Of a DNA stretch of 64,000 nucleotides, positions 1 through 7,771 are shown piece by piece. This stretch comes from an uncultured Pseudomonadota bacterium (GTDB lineage: Bacteria; Myxococcota_A; UBA796; SXON01). The stretch's first letter is position 1, and the number at the start of each line of letters is the position of its first letter. The stretch is taken from positions 17,406 to 81,405 of the forward strand of contig CAIMSU010000070.1 of assembly GCA_903844155.1 (NCBI GenBank), in the 5' to 3' direction. The position numbers and the translations under genes were made by a program. The notes beneath the pieces were generated by a model. It was not told the origin of the DNA. It saw only the letters and a program-made list of their open reading frames with translations, and did no database searches.

Positions 1-866
1 GGGTCGCCCCCCGTGTCGACGGTGATCAACGGCGAGCACACGGTGCAGCCCTGCACGCCGGTACCCGAGAGGCTGGCGGTCACGTTCGCGGGCGTGAGAT
101 CCGTGTGCAACGTGAGCGTGGACGTGTAGGCGCGCGCGTCCGTCGGCGCGAAGACCACGCTGACGGTCTTGCTCGACCCGGCCGGGACCTCCGACGGCGC
201 CGTCAACGTGCCACCGCTCACCGTGAACGCAGGGTTGGAGCTCGCGACGCTGTCGACCAACACCGCGGCCGAGCCGCCGTTCGCCACCGTGAACGAGTAG
301 CTCCCCGAACTCCCCACGTTCACACTGCCATAGTCCTTAGTGGACGGCGTGATCGTGAGCGCACCGGTCCCGGACCCGGTGTCACCCCCGTTCCCGCCGT
401 TGTCCCCGCCCGTTCCGCCGACCCCGGTGATCGGGACCGTCAGGCTCGTGCCGTCCTCCAGATCGAGGCCGAGGTTCGCGTCGTACGTCATCGTCGACGT
501 TGGCGAGAACGTGACCGAGAGCGTGCTGTCACCTCCCGGCGCCATGGCGATGCTCGCGTCGGAGAGCCCGTACACCGCCGCTCCGCTCACAGCCGCCGCG
601 ACGCGCAGGGTGTCCGCGGAGCTGTTCGAGAGCACGAGCGCCTGCGTGGCCGTCGATCCCGGCGCCACGGTGCCGAAGTCGAGCGACGCCTTGTCCACGG
701 TCAGCGCGCCGGCCGTTGCGCCGGAGTCGCCAGAGTCCGACCCGCCGACGCCGTCCTTCGTGGGGAACGACGTCAGCCCTAAGCACCCACTCGCCAGCAC
801 CGCGCAGACGCTCCACCCGGCGCGGGGGAGCCGCCTCAGGATGCGGAGCGGGCCGGCGTGCTGCAT
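1..866 (-). CDS. Lipoprotein with tandem choice-of-anchor-D/ASH-type Ig repeats (3' end off window)
   Basis: The gene runs off the left edge, so the C-terminus is missing; 288 codons are visible from ATG 866. The N-terminus has several Arg, a hydrophobic stretch and an ASGC lipobox (Cys28), so it is probably an exported lipoprotein. A Gly/Asp/Ser linker is followed by two Ig-like repeats, about residues 54-150 and 168-265. Each has a central V(T/V)F(S/A)PT motif and ends in a TGVGG or SGTGV turn, as in choice-of-anchor-D domains. A Gly/Asn/Asp-rich spacer separates them. The start lies 13 nt after the stop of the outer-membrane protein gene, so the two are likely co-transcribed. Function is unknown; a surface or adhesive role is inference. 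Confidence 0.75.
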   Translation of the reverse strand, partial: MQHAGPLRILRRLPRAGWSVCAVLASGCLGLTSFPTKDGVGGSDSGDSGATAGALTVDKASLDFGTVAPGSTATQALVLSNSSADTLRVAAAVSGAAVYGLSDASIAMAPGGDSTLSVTFSPTSTMTYDANLGLDLEDGTSLTVPITGVGGTGGDNGGNGGDTGSGTGALTITPSTKDYGSVNVGSSGSYSFTVANGGSAAVLVDSVASSNPAFTVSGGTLTAPSEVPAGSSKTVSVVFAPTDARAYTSTLTLHTDLTPANVTASLSGTGVQGCTVCSPLITVDTGGD

Positions 867-879
867 GCGCAAATCACTG

Positions 880-1614
880 CTAGAACGTGTATTTCAGGGC
901 GCCCGAGGCGTTGATCGCCAGGCTCCACCCGATGTAATAGGCGGCGTCCACGTCCACGCCCACGGAGAAGTGGGAGAGCTTCGTGTAGTACTCGATCGTC
1001 GGCCCGCCGAAGGCCATCGGCACCGGGCTGCCCTGAAGGCTCGCCTGCCCGCCGTACATCGGCAGCACGTTCTGATTGAAGTAGTCGCGGTTCATCAGGA
1101 GCGGGCTGTACATCACGCCACCGCCAACGCGCGCGCCGATGCCGACGCGACGGGTGACATAGGTCGAAATCTCGTAATTGGCCTGCAACGTGTAGGTGCG
1201 AAGGTCGCCCTCCGTGCACGCACCGCCGCTCAAGCAGCCGTCCGCCACGTTGTCCCCGTCGTTGTCGATGCCGTTGTGCAGGCCCTGCGCGAGGCCGACC
1301 TCCCACGCCATCGAGAGGTGCTCGCTGTCGACGAAGTCGTCGCCAACGCCGAGCATGACGAGTGTGCCTGAGCTGATCGACTGCGAGAACGGCGGGAGCA
1401 CCCAGAGCGCACCGCCGACGTTCGCCTTTGCGTAGAAGCCGCGCACGATCTCGCGAACCTGCGCATCCTTCTTCGCGGATGTCGACGTGGTCTTGTGCTT
1501 CTTGCCTCCCTTGTCCGCGTCGCTCTCCTCAAGATCGGTGGGCTCGTCGTCATTCGCCGCAAACGCCATGGGGGCCGCTGGTGACTGCAGGAGGGCGAGA
1601 GACAGCATGAACAT
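880..1614 (-). CDS. Outer-membrane beta-barrel protein, CglE-like
   Basis: This 244-residue protein has a signal peptide (cleavage near AFA, about residue 19), a Lys/Asp-rich linker (about 25-50), and a body of alternating polar and hydrophobic residues ending in ...KYTF. A terminal Phe is the usual recognition signal for outer-membrane barrels. From memory the body (motifs FYAKA, GDDFVD, EVGLAQG, GGPTIEYYTKLSHFSVG) resembles CglE, an outer-membrane protein of the myxobacterial gliding machinery. I could not confirm this by search, so the family name is tentative while the barrel call is firmer. ATG 1614 has GAGG 7 nt upstream. The next gene downstream encodes a lipoprotein, and trigger factor lies upstream. 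Confidence 0.6.
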   Translation of the reverse strand: MFMLSLALLQSPAAPMAFAANDDEPTDLEESDADKGGKKHKTTSTSAKKDAQVREIVRGFYAKANVGGALWVLPPFSQSISSGTLVMLGVGDDFVDSEHLSMAWEVGLAQGLHNGIDNDGDNVADGCLSGGACTEGDLRTYTLQANYEISTYVTRRVGIGARVGGGVMYSPLLMNRDYFNQNVLPMYGGQASLQGSPVPMAFGGPTIEYYTKLSHFSVGVDVDAAYYIGWSLAINASGALKYTF

Positions 1615-1731
1615 GGACGGACCTCAGCGATGGCGGGGGCGAGGGGAAGACGGGCGCGCGCTCGCGTGACGCAAGCGCCGGCAGCATATCACGAACGGGC
1701 GCGGGTTGCCGGAACGCTCTATCCGCGTTCC

Positions 1732-3213
1732 CTACTCCGCCTTCTTCTTGGCCTTCTTCTTCGGGGCGGCGTCAGCCTCGACCGCAGGCGCGGTCTCGAC
1801 AGCGGCGGTCTCGACAGCGGCCGTCTCAGCAGCCGCAGCAGCCTCGGCCTTCGCGGCCTTCCGCTTCTTGGGCGGGGGGGCGTCTTCCGCGGCAGGCTCG
1901 GCGGCGACCTGCATGGTCAGGGGCTCGGCGGCGACCGGCTCGGCGACGGGCGCCTCGGCAGTCACCAGCTCGGCGCGCTCCAGCAACCAGTCCAGCGTGC
2001 GCTCCTCGGAGAGCCGCTTGCGGAGCTCCTCGACCGCGTTGTCCTTCGCAAAATAGCCTTTGATGGCCTCCTTGCGCTGGCCGCGCATGTCGGCGATCTC
2101 CTGGTACTTCGCGTCCAGATCGTCGTCCGTCACGACGATGGCCTCGGCCTTGGCGACGGCGTCGAGCAGGATCGACGAACGGGCCGCGAACGCGCCGCGC
2201 TCGCGCAGGTCCGCCAACTGGGCCTCGCTGTACCGGAGGTTCCGGGGATCGCGACCGCGCTGGGCAGCCTGGATCTTGAGCTCCTCCAGCAGGAGCTGGA
2301 GGTGACTCTCGACCATCGCGGGCGGCACCTCGATCGGGTGACGAGCGAGCAGCACCTGGAGGAGGTTCACGCGCGCCTGGTTGCGGGCCGCCTCGTTCGC
2401 CGTGTTCTCTTCCTGCATGCGGAGGGCCGCGCGCATCGCCTCGACGCCACCCTCATAACCAAGCTCGGTGGCGACCTCGTCGGACAGCTCGGGGACACGC
2501 GAAACCTGGATGCCAACGACGGTGACGCGCACGTCACGCGTCTGGCCGCGGAGCGACTGGGCCGGCGCGTTCGAGCCGAAGCTCACGCTGCCATTCGCGC
2601 TACCGCCGCGCTTCAACCCGACGACCAGCGCGTCCACGCCCGGGTAGTACCGATCGCCGACCGTGTTGACCATCGTGCCACTCTCCACCACGTCGTCGCC
2701 AACCGCGATCTCGGTGAGGACGAGGTCGCCGCGCTCGACAGCCCGGTCTTCCTCAACCGCCACGAGCCGGGCAGCGGCGCCGAGCCGCGCGCGCACCTGC
2801 GCCTCGACCTGCTCATCGCTCACGGCCACGACCGGAAAATCAACCTTCACGCCGGCGTAGTTGCTGACCTGGACGCTCGGCTTGACCTGCACCTTGATGC
2901 TGAACGCGAAATCGCTGGCGACGGACAGGTCCTCCGCGGTTTCGACCTCGGGCTGGCCGAGGTACTCAACGTCCACGGAAGCCTCGCGGAACTTGAAGTT
3001 CATGAGGTCCGATGCGACCTCTGCGCGGATCTGCTTTCCGAAGCGCGCCTCGATGATGTTGCGGGGGATGTGACCGCGACGAAACCCGGGGAGGTTGATC
3101 TTGCCGGCGTAGCGCTTGAACGCGTCGTCGACCTTCTTCTTGACCTCGGCCTGCGGGACCGTGATGGCGATGCGCTTCTGAGTGGCGGAGATCTGGTCTA
3201 CCTGAACGGACAT
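1732..3213 (-). CDS. tig: Trigger factor, ribosome-associated chaperone/prolyl isomerase
   Basis: Trigger factor docks at the ribosome exit tunnel and holds nascent chains. The N-terminal ribosome-binding domain carries the signature loop GFRRGHIPRNIIEARFG (about residues 45-62; the family signature is G(F/Y)RxGxxP). A weakly conserved FKBP-type domain follows (about 150-250), then the alpha-helical C-terminal arms. The product is 493 residues against about 430 in E. coli; the excess is a Pro/Lys/Ala/Glu tail (last ~60 residues, with KKRK and KKKAKKK clusters). I chose ATG 3213 because GAGG lies 7 nt upstream. Longer frames would run into tRNA-Leu. No clpP or clpX follows it here, unlike in many bacteria. 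Confidence 0.95.
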   Translation of the reverse strand: MSVQVDQISATQKRIAITVPQAEVKKKVDDAFKRYAGKINLPGFRRGHIPRNIIEARFGKQIRAEVASDLMNFKFREASVDVEYLGQPEVETAEDLSVASDFAFSIKVQVKPSVQVSNYAGVKVDFPVVAVSDEQVEAQVRARLGAAARLVAVEEDRAVERGDLVLTEIAVGDDVVESGTMVNTVGDRYYPGVDALVVGLKRGGSANGSVSFGSNAPAQSLRGQTRDVRVTVVGIQVSRVPELSDEVATELGYEGGVEAMRAALRMQEENTANEAARNQARVNLLQVLLARHPIEVPPAMVESHLQLLLEELKIQAAQRGRDPRNLRYSEAQLADLRERGAFAARSSILLDAVAKAEAIVVTDDDLDAKYQEIADMRGQRKEAIKGYFAKDNAVEELRKRLSEERTLDWLLERAELVTAEAPVAEPVAAEPLTMQVAAEPAAEDAPPPKKRKAAKAEAAAAAETAAVETAAVETAPAVEADAAPKKKAKKKAE

Positions 3214-3267
3214 GGGAACCTCGAGGTCGAGTGGGAGGCGCGGTGCGATCGCGCCATCGAAAGGGAG

Positions 3268-3349
3268 TGCGAGAAGGGGGAGTTGAACCCCCAAGGGTTG
3301 CCCCGCCAGATCCTAAGTCTGGTGCGTCTGCCAGTTCCGCCATTCTCGC
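3268..3349 (-). tRNA. tRNA-Leu (anticodon UAG)
   Basis: A complete cloverleaf can be drawn: acceptor GCGAGAA/TTCTCGC, a D arm with the GGCAGA loop, anticodon stem CCAGA/TCTGG with loop CTTAGGA (anticodon TAG), a long variable arm typical of class II Leu tRNAs, and T arm GGGGG-TTCAACT-CCCCC. The discriminator is A, and CCA is not encoded. It lies 54 nt upstream of tig on the same strand. Confidence 0.95.
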
Positions 3350-3373
3350 CTAGCAGGCAGCCGGAGAGTTCCG

Positions 3374-3420
3374 GAAAAATCAGATGCGGGGAGTGCTGAG
3401 GGTTCAGCGCCTCCCCGCAT
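3374..3420 (-). terminator. Rho-independent terminator after tRNA-Lys
   Basis: A hairpin with a perfect 10-bp outer stem (ATGCGGGGAG at 3384-3393 with CTCCCCGCAT at 3411-3420) and a 5-bp inner stem (GCTGA/TCAGC) lies between tRNA-Lys and tRNA-Leu. Read on the minus strand it is followed by CTGATTTTT. It should end the tRNA-His/tRNA-Lys transcript, so tRNA-Leu and tig would need their own promoter or read-through. Confidence 0.75.
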
Positions 3421-3423
3421 GGA

Positions 3424-3499
3424 TGGTGGGCCCCCCGGGAATCGAACCCGGAACCTGCGGATTAAGAGTCCGATGCTCTGCCAATTGAGCTAGGAGCCC
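3424..3499 (-). tRNA. tRNA-Lys (anticodon CUU)
   Basis: A standard cloverleaf is present with the CCA end encoded (complement of 3424-3426). The anticodon loop is CTCTTAA (anticodon CTT), and the T loop is GTTCGATTC. The acceptor stem GGGCTCC/GGGGCCC contains one wobble pair. It lies 18 nt downstream of tRNA-His on the same strand, so the two probably come from one precursor. Confidence 0.95.
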
Positions 3500-3517
3500 G
3501 TGTCATACGACGAAAGC

Positions 3518-3594
3518 TGGGGTGGAAGACGGGGCTTGAACCCGCGACACCTGGAATCACAATCCAGTGCTCTACCAACTGAGCTACATCCACC
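3518..3594 (-). tRNA. tRNA-His (anticodon GUG)
   Basis: The anticodon loop is TTGTGAT (anticodon GTG). The extra 5' G(-1) opposite discriminator C73, the hallmark of tRNA-His, is present, and CCA is encoded (3518-3520). The acceptor stem GTGGATG/CTTCCAC has one U6-U67 mismatch; everything else pairs normally, so I read it as functional. Confidence 0.93.
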
Positions 3595-3607
3595 GTAGCC
3601 GCCGCGG

Positions 3608-3635
3608 CTTATATTCACCTGACGTGAACGTGCAA
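3608..3635 (-). promoter_or_regulatory. Promoter for the tRNA-His/tRNA-Lys unit
   Basis: On the minus strand, TTGCAC (3635-3630) and TATAAG (3613-3608) are separated by 16 nt, and the tRNA-His 5' end lies 14 nt beyond the -10. This fits a sigma-70-type promoter with a short pre-tRNA leader. The -10 overlaps the plus-strand TATATT of the divergent lipoprotein gene. Confidence 0.6.
3610..3615 (+). promoter_or_regulatory. -10 element of a probable leaderless gene at 3624
   Basis: TATATT lies 8 nt before the GTG at 3624, and no Shine-Dalgarno sequence lies between them. Transcription would begin at or next to the start codon. The element overlaps, on the opposite strand, the -10 of the tRNA-His promoter. 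Confidence 0.5.
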
Positions 3636-4343
3636 GGCGCGAGAACCGGCCTCCCGAGGCGCTGCCTCCAGGCGGCGCGTTGCTGCATGCTGCTGGTGCT
3701 GCCGATCGGCGCCTGCTTCCACGTCGCCGGCGAGACCTCCCCGGCGGCCCCGGCCGAGCCCCCCGGCCAACTCGCGGCGGACATCGCCGAGAGCGAAAAC
3801 CTCTTTCTGGCTCACAACGTCGGGTTTGGCCCGGCGGTCGCCTACACCGCGCAGACGCGCTCGCAGGGCGGCGTCGTGGTCACCGCCACGCCGGCCCGGC
3901 TCGAAGCCGAGGCATGGAATTCCTGGCCCGACGGGACCGCGCGCCTCGTCAACGACGCCGTCGCGTTCGGAATGGAAATCGCCATCCACCCCGACCCGGA
4001 CCACGCCTCGGTGCAGTGGGACCCGCGCCACACCGAGCTCGCCGTCAACACCACGGACCAGGTCTTCCCGCCCGCCATCGAGCCCGACGAGATCCTCACC
4101 CGACTCCTGCTCCTCGCCCGCTACGAGGCTCGCGGCGGCCTCCCGCCCGACGCGCAACTGCGGCTCCGCAACGCCGACGCCTTCCGGACCGCGTACCTGA
4201 CCACCGCGCCCGCCCCCTCGGCAGTCGGTACCGTCATCTTTCCCGCGCCGGCCGCCAACCTGTTCGCGGTCGCGCTGCAGCTCAAGCTGGGCGTGGAGGT
4301 CGACGGAAGCCGGGTCGAAACGTTCGTCTTCCTGTTTGAGTAG
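3624..4343 (+). CDS. Lipoprotein of unknown function
   Basis: This is a 239-residue product if read from GTG 3624. The N-terminus has Arg residues followed by MLLVLPIGAC, a clear lipobox. The mature part is a mixed alpha/beta sequence with no motif I recognise; a Pro/Ala linker follows the Cys. Starting at ATG 3687 would leave only nine residues before the Cys, so the GTG is preferred, and the -10-like TATATT 8 nt upstream supports it. It is the only plus-strand gene between the tRNA cluster and aroQ, converging with aroQ with a 3-nt gap. Confidence 0.6.
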   Translation: MNVQGARTGLPRRCLQAARCCMLLVLPIGACFHVAGETSPAAPAEPPGQLAADIAESENLFLAHNVGFGPAVAYTAQTRSQGGVVVTATPARLEAEAWNSWPDGTARLVNDAVAFGMEIAIHPDPDHASVQWDPRHTELAVNTTDQVFPPAIEPDEILTRLLLLARYEARGGLPPDAQLRLRNADAFRTAYLTTAPAPSAVGTVIFPAPAANLFAVALQLKLGVEVDGSRVETFVFLFE

Positions 4344-4346
4344 CCC

Positions 4347-4784
4347 TCAGGCCGCCCGGAGCCGGCTCACGAGGCCCCGCAGCCCGAGCAGGTAGCTCTC
4401 CGCGCCGAAGCCGAACACCACCCCCGCCGCCACGTCCGAGAGGTAGGAGTGGTGACGGAAGGGCTCACGCGCCGCGACGTTCGACAAGTGCACCTCGACA
4501 AAAGGGAGGTTCGCCGCAAGTAGCGCGTCCCGGAGGGCTACGGAGGTGTGCGTCCAACCACCGGCGTTGATGACGATGCCGGCAAATGCACCCCGAGCGC
4601 CCGCGATCCGGTCGAGGACCACCCCCTCGTGGTTTGACTGCTCGCAGTCCACGGCGACGCCGAGCTCCTGCGCCAGCGCCGACAGCCGCGCATGAATCTC
4701 TGGCAGCGTGGTCGAGCCGTAGCGGTCCGGCTCGCGTGTTCCAAGCATCTGCAGGTTGGGGCCCGACAACACGAGGATCCTCAC
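4347..4784 (-). CDS. aroQ: Type II 3-dehydroquinate dehydratase
   Basis: The enzyme dehydrates 3-dehydroquinate to 3-dehydroshikimate in the shikimate pathway. At 145 residues it has the normal type II length. Visible landmarks are [17 protein letters not shown] (catalytic Tyr in RYG, conserved Arg just before), QSNHEG, the substrate-binding [10 protein letters not shown] loop and EVHLSN with the catalytic His. GTG 4784 overlaps the stop of the upstream TPR gene by 4 nt (GTGA), implying coupled translation. aroB and aroK, two further pathway genes, lie about 2 kb upstream on the same strand, separated by two unrelated genes. Confidence 0.95.
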   Translation of the reverse strand: MRILVLSGPNLQMLGTREPDRYGSTTLPEIHARLSALAQELGVAVDCEQSNHEGVVLDRIAGARGAFAGIVINAGGWTHTSVALRDALLAANLPFVEVHLSNVAAREPFRHHSYLSDVAAGVVFGFGAESYLLGLRGLVSRLRAA

Positions 4785-5509
4785 GACGGGCCTCCAGCCG
4801 GCCAGAGCGCCGCGGAGAGCGCGTACCGCTCAGCCCCTGTGGGGCGCTCCGTGGTCTCCCCGGCGAGGGCAGCCGCGACCTTGGCCCGTCCAGGCAGCAC
4901 CCGGTACGCGCGGGGCTCCAGCGCCTCGACCCACGAAACCGGCCGCCCGCCCGCCGCCCAGGCGAGGTCGGCCAACCGCTCCGCGCCACCCGTGCTCGGC
5001 GCCCCCTGCTCGGCCCGGCCCGCGATGGCAAGCGCGCGCCCGTAGTCGCCGGACGACACGCACTGCCGAATAAGCGAGTCCGAATCAAACGGATCTTCCG
5101 GAGGGGCGGGACGTTCCACAGGCGGAAGCGTCACGCCGACCCCCGTCGCCTCACCGATTCCGGCCATGCGAAGGGCGTCGAGCTGCGCTCGGGCCTCCGC
5201 GAGCCGCCGCTGACCGAGCAGCAGCCGGACGAGCAGCCCGCGCGCGGCATCGTTCGCGGGATCCTGCTGGACGACCTCCACGAGAATGTCAGCGGCCAGC
5301 GCAGGTCGCCCAGCGTCATCATGCAGCCTGGCCGCCACGAATCGAGCCGAGGGCTGATCGGGGTGATGGACGTGGCCTTGCCGAAGGGCGGCGAGCGCCT
5401 CGTCGGCCCGCCCCGCCTTCCGCAGCGCCTCTGCCAGCGCAACGAACGCAAGTGACCTTGGATCTTCCTTGACTTTCTGAGCGTACCGCTCGACGTCGAG
5501 CGAGGCCAA
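4781..5509 (-). CDS. TPR-repeat protein
   Basis: The 242-residue protein has no signal peptide or membrane segment. Residues about 15-125 form three tetratricopeptide repeats ([39 protein letters not shown] and [19 protein letters not shown]), usually a protein-binding scaffold. The C-terminal half is Ala/Gly-rich with no motif I know. The best start is TTG 5509, two bases after the stop of the upstream lipoprotein gene. There is no good ribosome-binding site, so the start is uncertain. It overlaps aroQ by 4 nt. Role unknown. Confidence 0.75.
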   Translation of the reverse strand: MASLDVERYAQKVKEDPRSLAFVALAEALRKAGRADEALAALRQGHVHHPDQPSARFVAARLHDDAGRPALAADILVEVVQQDPANDAARGLLVRLLLGQRRLAEARAQLDALRMAGIGEATGVGVTLPPVERPAPPEDPFDSDSLIRQCVSSGDYGRALAIAGRAEQGAPSTGGAERLADLAWAAGGRPVSWVEALEPRAYRVLPGRAKVAAALAGETTERPTGAERYALSAALWPAGGPS

Positions 5510-5511
5510 CG

Positions 5512-6105
5512 CTAGAACGTAGGCGCGAGCTGGAAGGACAGGGTCTCGGTGCCGATGCTGGCGAAGATCGGGATGTTCACCGGCGAATCACTGCTGTCGA
5601 CGCCGACGGAGTCGACGAAGACGTAGACCGGAAGGATGCCGCGGTTGTCCGTCGCTGCGGACATGTAGGTGGGCTGGAAACCACCGAGCTCCGCGTAGTC
5701 GCCGCTGAACTCGATGTACTGCTGACCTTCCACGTCAAACCAGGCATAGCAGGGGTCCGTCGGGTCCGTCGGCGGGTTCGTGGCGCAGTTGGTCTCGTAC
5801 CCGTCCACAACGCGCACGGCCTGTTCCGCGATGAGGTACGCGCCGGTCCAGCCGGACGTCACCTCGATCTGGATGTCGTTGAGCGGCTCGCCGTCGGGCC
5901 CGAGGACGCCGATGTACGTGTAGAAGAGGCCACCGACCTGATCGCCCGGCGTGGTCCAGGACGAATCGACCGCGAACGAGATGTCCTCCGGCATCACGAG
6001 CTGGGAACCGTACGGCGCGGCGATCGGCCCCGGAGCGCACCCGGCGAGCGCGAAGGCGGCGATGAGGGAACCAAAAGCGGCGAGCGGGGCGAGGGAGCTG
6101 GACAT
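5512..6105 (-). CDS. Lipoprotein of unknown function
   Basis: This 197-residue protein has a type II signal peptide ending FALAGC (Cys about residue 24), so it is a lipoprotein. The mature part is beta-rich (many Y/F/V alternations; GPDGEPLNDIQIEVTSGW suggests an Ig-like or invasin-like fold) with a Cys pair around the stretch NCATNPPTDPTDPC that may form a disulfide. ATG 6105 has GGAGG 6 nt upstream. It sits between aroB and the TPR gene, co-directional with both. I do not recognise a family. Confidence 0.65.
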   Translation of the reverse strand: MSSSLAPLAAFGSLIAAFALAGCAPGPIAAPYGSQLVMPEDISFAVDSSWTTPGDQVGGLFYTYIGVLGPDGEPLNDIQIEVTSGWTGAYLIAEQAVRVVDGYETNCATNPPTDPTDPCYAWFDVEGQQYIEFSGDYAELGGFQPTYMSAATDNRGILPVYVFVDSVGVDSSDSPVNIPIFASIGTETLSFQLAPTF

Positions 6106-6127
6106 ACTAGCCTCCGAAGGGAGCGAA

Positions 6128-7258
6128 TCAGGCGGACGGAGAGGGTGACGGGCCCTGGGGCCGGGAGTCGAAGAGCACATCGACCAGCGCCGGCACCTCA
6201 ACGAGGGGCAGGCTCCGGAGTTCCACGCGACCTGGGGCCGCGGGCACAACGAGGGTGATTGTAGCACGGTCCCGCTTCTTGTCGAAGGCCACGGCCGAAA
6301 CGAGCGCGCTGCGGTCGAGGTCGAGGGGGGGGGCGACAGGCAAACGCAGGCCGGCGCAGACCTGCTCGATCCGGCGCGCGAGCCCCCGTTCCGTCCATCC
6401 CCGGCGTTCGCAATAGGCCGTCACCGCCACGAGGCCGATCGCGACAGCCTCGCCATGGCGGAGGCGCCCGTACCCGGCCACCGACTCCAACGCGTGTGCC
6501 AGCGTGTGCCCGAGGTTCAGCGTGGCGCGCACCCCGGATTCGCGCGGGTCAGCGGCGACGACGGCCGCTTTGCACGCGACGGAGGCGCGCACCGCACGGG
6601 CGAGCGCCTCATGGGATCGCGCGTTGAGGTCGGCCCGGTCGGCCTCGAGCTGGGCGAGGGCGTCCTCCCCCGACAACACGGCATGCTTCACGACCTCGCC
6701 CAGGCCGGAGCGCACCTCGTCGTCCGGGAGCGTGTCGAGCACGTCGAACGGCGCGTACACCAGCCTCGGCTGCCAGAACGCGCCCACCAGGTTCTTCCCG
6801 TGCACGGTGTTCACCGCCACTTTTCCCCCAACACTCGCGTCCACCATGGCCAGCAGCGTCGTGGGCACCTGGACGAACGGCAATCCGCGCAGGATGGCCG
6901 CTGCGGCGAAGCCGACAAGATCGCCCGTCACCCCGCCGCCAAGCGCCAGCACGGGCGTCCGACGGTCGATCTGCAAGGCGAGGACGTCCTCGACCAGCCC
7001 CTGCCACGTCCCGAGCGTCTTGTGGGCCTCCCCGTCGGGAAGCGTGATGCGGACGGGATCCCAGCCCGCCCCACGCAGGGATGCCTCGGCTCTGGCCGCG
7101 TGCAGCGGACCGACGACATCGTTGGTCACGACGACGACCCGCCCGGGGGGCAGGACTGCTGACACGGCCGCCCCGAGCCCCGTCAAGTCGGCCGCCAACG
7201 CCACCGGATAGGTGCTCCCCTCCACGGCGACCAACGTCGTCCCGAACGACGTGCTCAC
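6128..7258 (-). CDS. aroB: 3-dehydroquinate synthase
   Basis: This enzyme makes 3-dehydroquinate from DAHP using NAD and a divalent metal, the second step of the shikimate pathway. Recognisable parts are the NAD-binding DGEAHKTL and LGGGVTGDLVGFAAA loops, VQVPTTLLAMVDASVGGKVAVN and the metal-site region LNLGHTLAHALE. The length of 376 aa is slightly over the usual 360. Start GTG 7258 overlaps the aroK stop by 4 nt (GTGA); a second GTG one codon upstream is also possible. With aroK just upstream and aroQ further downstream this is a loose shikimate cluster. Confidence 0.95.
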   Translation of the reverse strand: MSTSFGTTLVAVEGSTYPVALAADLTGLGAAVSAVLPPGRVVVVTNDVVGPLHAARAEASLRGAGWDPVRITLPDGEAHKTLGTWQGLVEDVLALQIDRRTPVLALGGGVTGDLVGFAAAAILRGLPFVQVPTTLLAMVDASVGGKVAVNTVHGKNLVGAFWQPRLVYAPFDVLDTLPDDEVRSGLGEVVKHAVLSGEDALAQLEADRADLNARSHEALARAVRASVACKAAVVAADPRESGVRATLNLGHTLAHALESVAGYGRLRHGEAVAIGLVAVTAYCERRGWTERGLARRIEQVCAGLRLPVAPPLDLDRSALVSAVAFDKKRDRATITLVVPAAPGRVELRSLPLVEVPALVDVLFDSRPQGPSPSPSA

Positions 7259-7743
7259 CACATCGCCTCCACCCGAGCGGCGACGCGCTCGGGCGACACC
7301 CCGTCGGTGTGCACCCAGACCCCGAACCCGCGCCAGCCGGGCTCGCGTTGCACCAGCAACCGCCTCACCCCAAGCGCGCGGTCGCCACGCAGCATCGGCC
7401 GCGCCACGGCATCGCGGCTGAGCCGCCCCACCAGCACCTCCGCGTTCGCCATGAGCACAACCCGGGACCATGCCATGAGCCTCGGTAGCCCCTCGCCGAC
7501 CGTCCCGCCCCCGAGCGCGAGCACGACGTCGGTCAACGCCGCGACCGCCGTCAGCGCGGCGCTCTCCCAGCGGCGGAACTCGGCCTCGCCACCCCGCGCA
7601 AAGATCGCGGGAATGCTCGCCCTGGCAACCCGCTCGACCTCGGCGTCCAGATCAACAAAGCGCAGCGACGATCGGGCGGCGATCAAGCTCCCAACCGTGG
7701 ACTTGCCGACCCCCGAGGGCCCGGCGATGGCGATGCGCTTCAC
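7255..7743 (-). CDS. aroK: Shikimate kinase
   Basis: The kinase phosphorylates shikimate at O3 with ATP. The 162-residue protein has a Walker A loop GPSGVGKST (9-17), DLD at about 32-34 (Mg2+ and shikimate contact), FRRWE (shikimate-binding Arg region) and the LALGGGT substrate loop near residue 78. The lid region has RPMLRGD. Length matches the family. Start is GTG 7743 with only a weak ribosome-binding site. It lies 28 nt after the pilQ stop, so it probably forms the tail of the pil transcript, and it overlaps aroB. Confidence 0.93.
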   Translation of the reverse strand: MKRIAIAGPSGVGKSTVGSLIAARSSLRFVDLDAEVERVARASIPAIFARGGEAEFRRWESAALTAVAALTDVVLALGGGTVGEGLPRLMAWSRVVLMANAEVLVGRLSRDAVARPMLRGDRALGVRRLLVQREPGWRGFGVWVHTDGVSPERVAARVEAMW

Positions 7744-7771
7744 GACCTGACCGCTGGCCGACCCGCCCGGC

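Noticed and set aside
3214..3294. N-terminal extension of trigger factor
   Set aside because: It would run into the tRNA-Leu gene, and the strong GAGG with 7-nt spacing fits the internal ATG 3213.
1630..3399. Long plus-strand open frame over trigger factor and tRNA-Leu
   Set aside because: It runs through a tRNA and opposite a certain gene, and its composition is that of an antisense shadow.
3518..3594. tRNA-His as a pseudogene because of the U6-U67 mismatch
   Set aside because: All other stems, G(-1), anticodon and CCA are intact; single acceptor mismatches occur in functional tRNAs.
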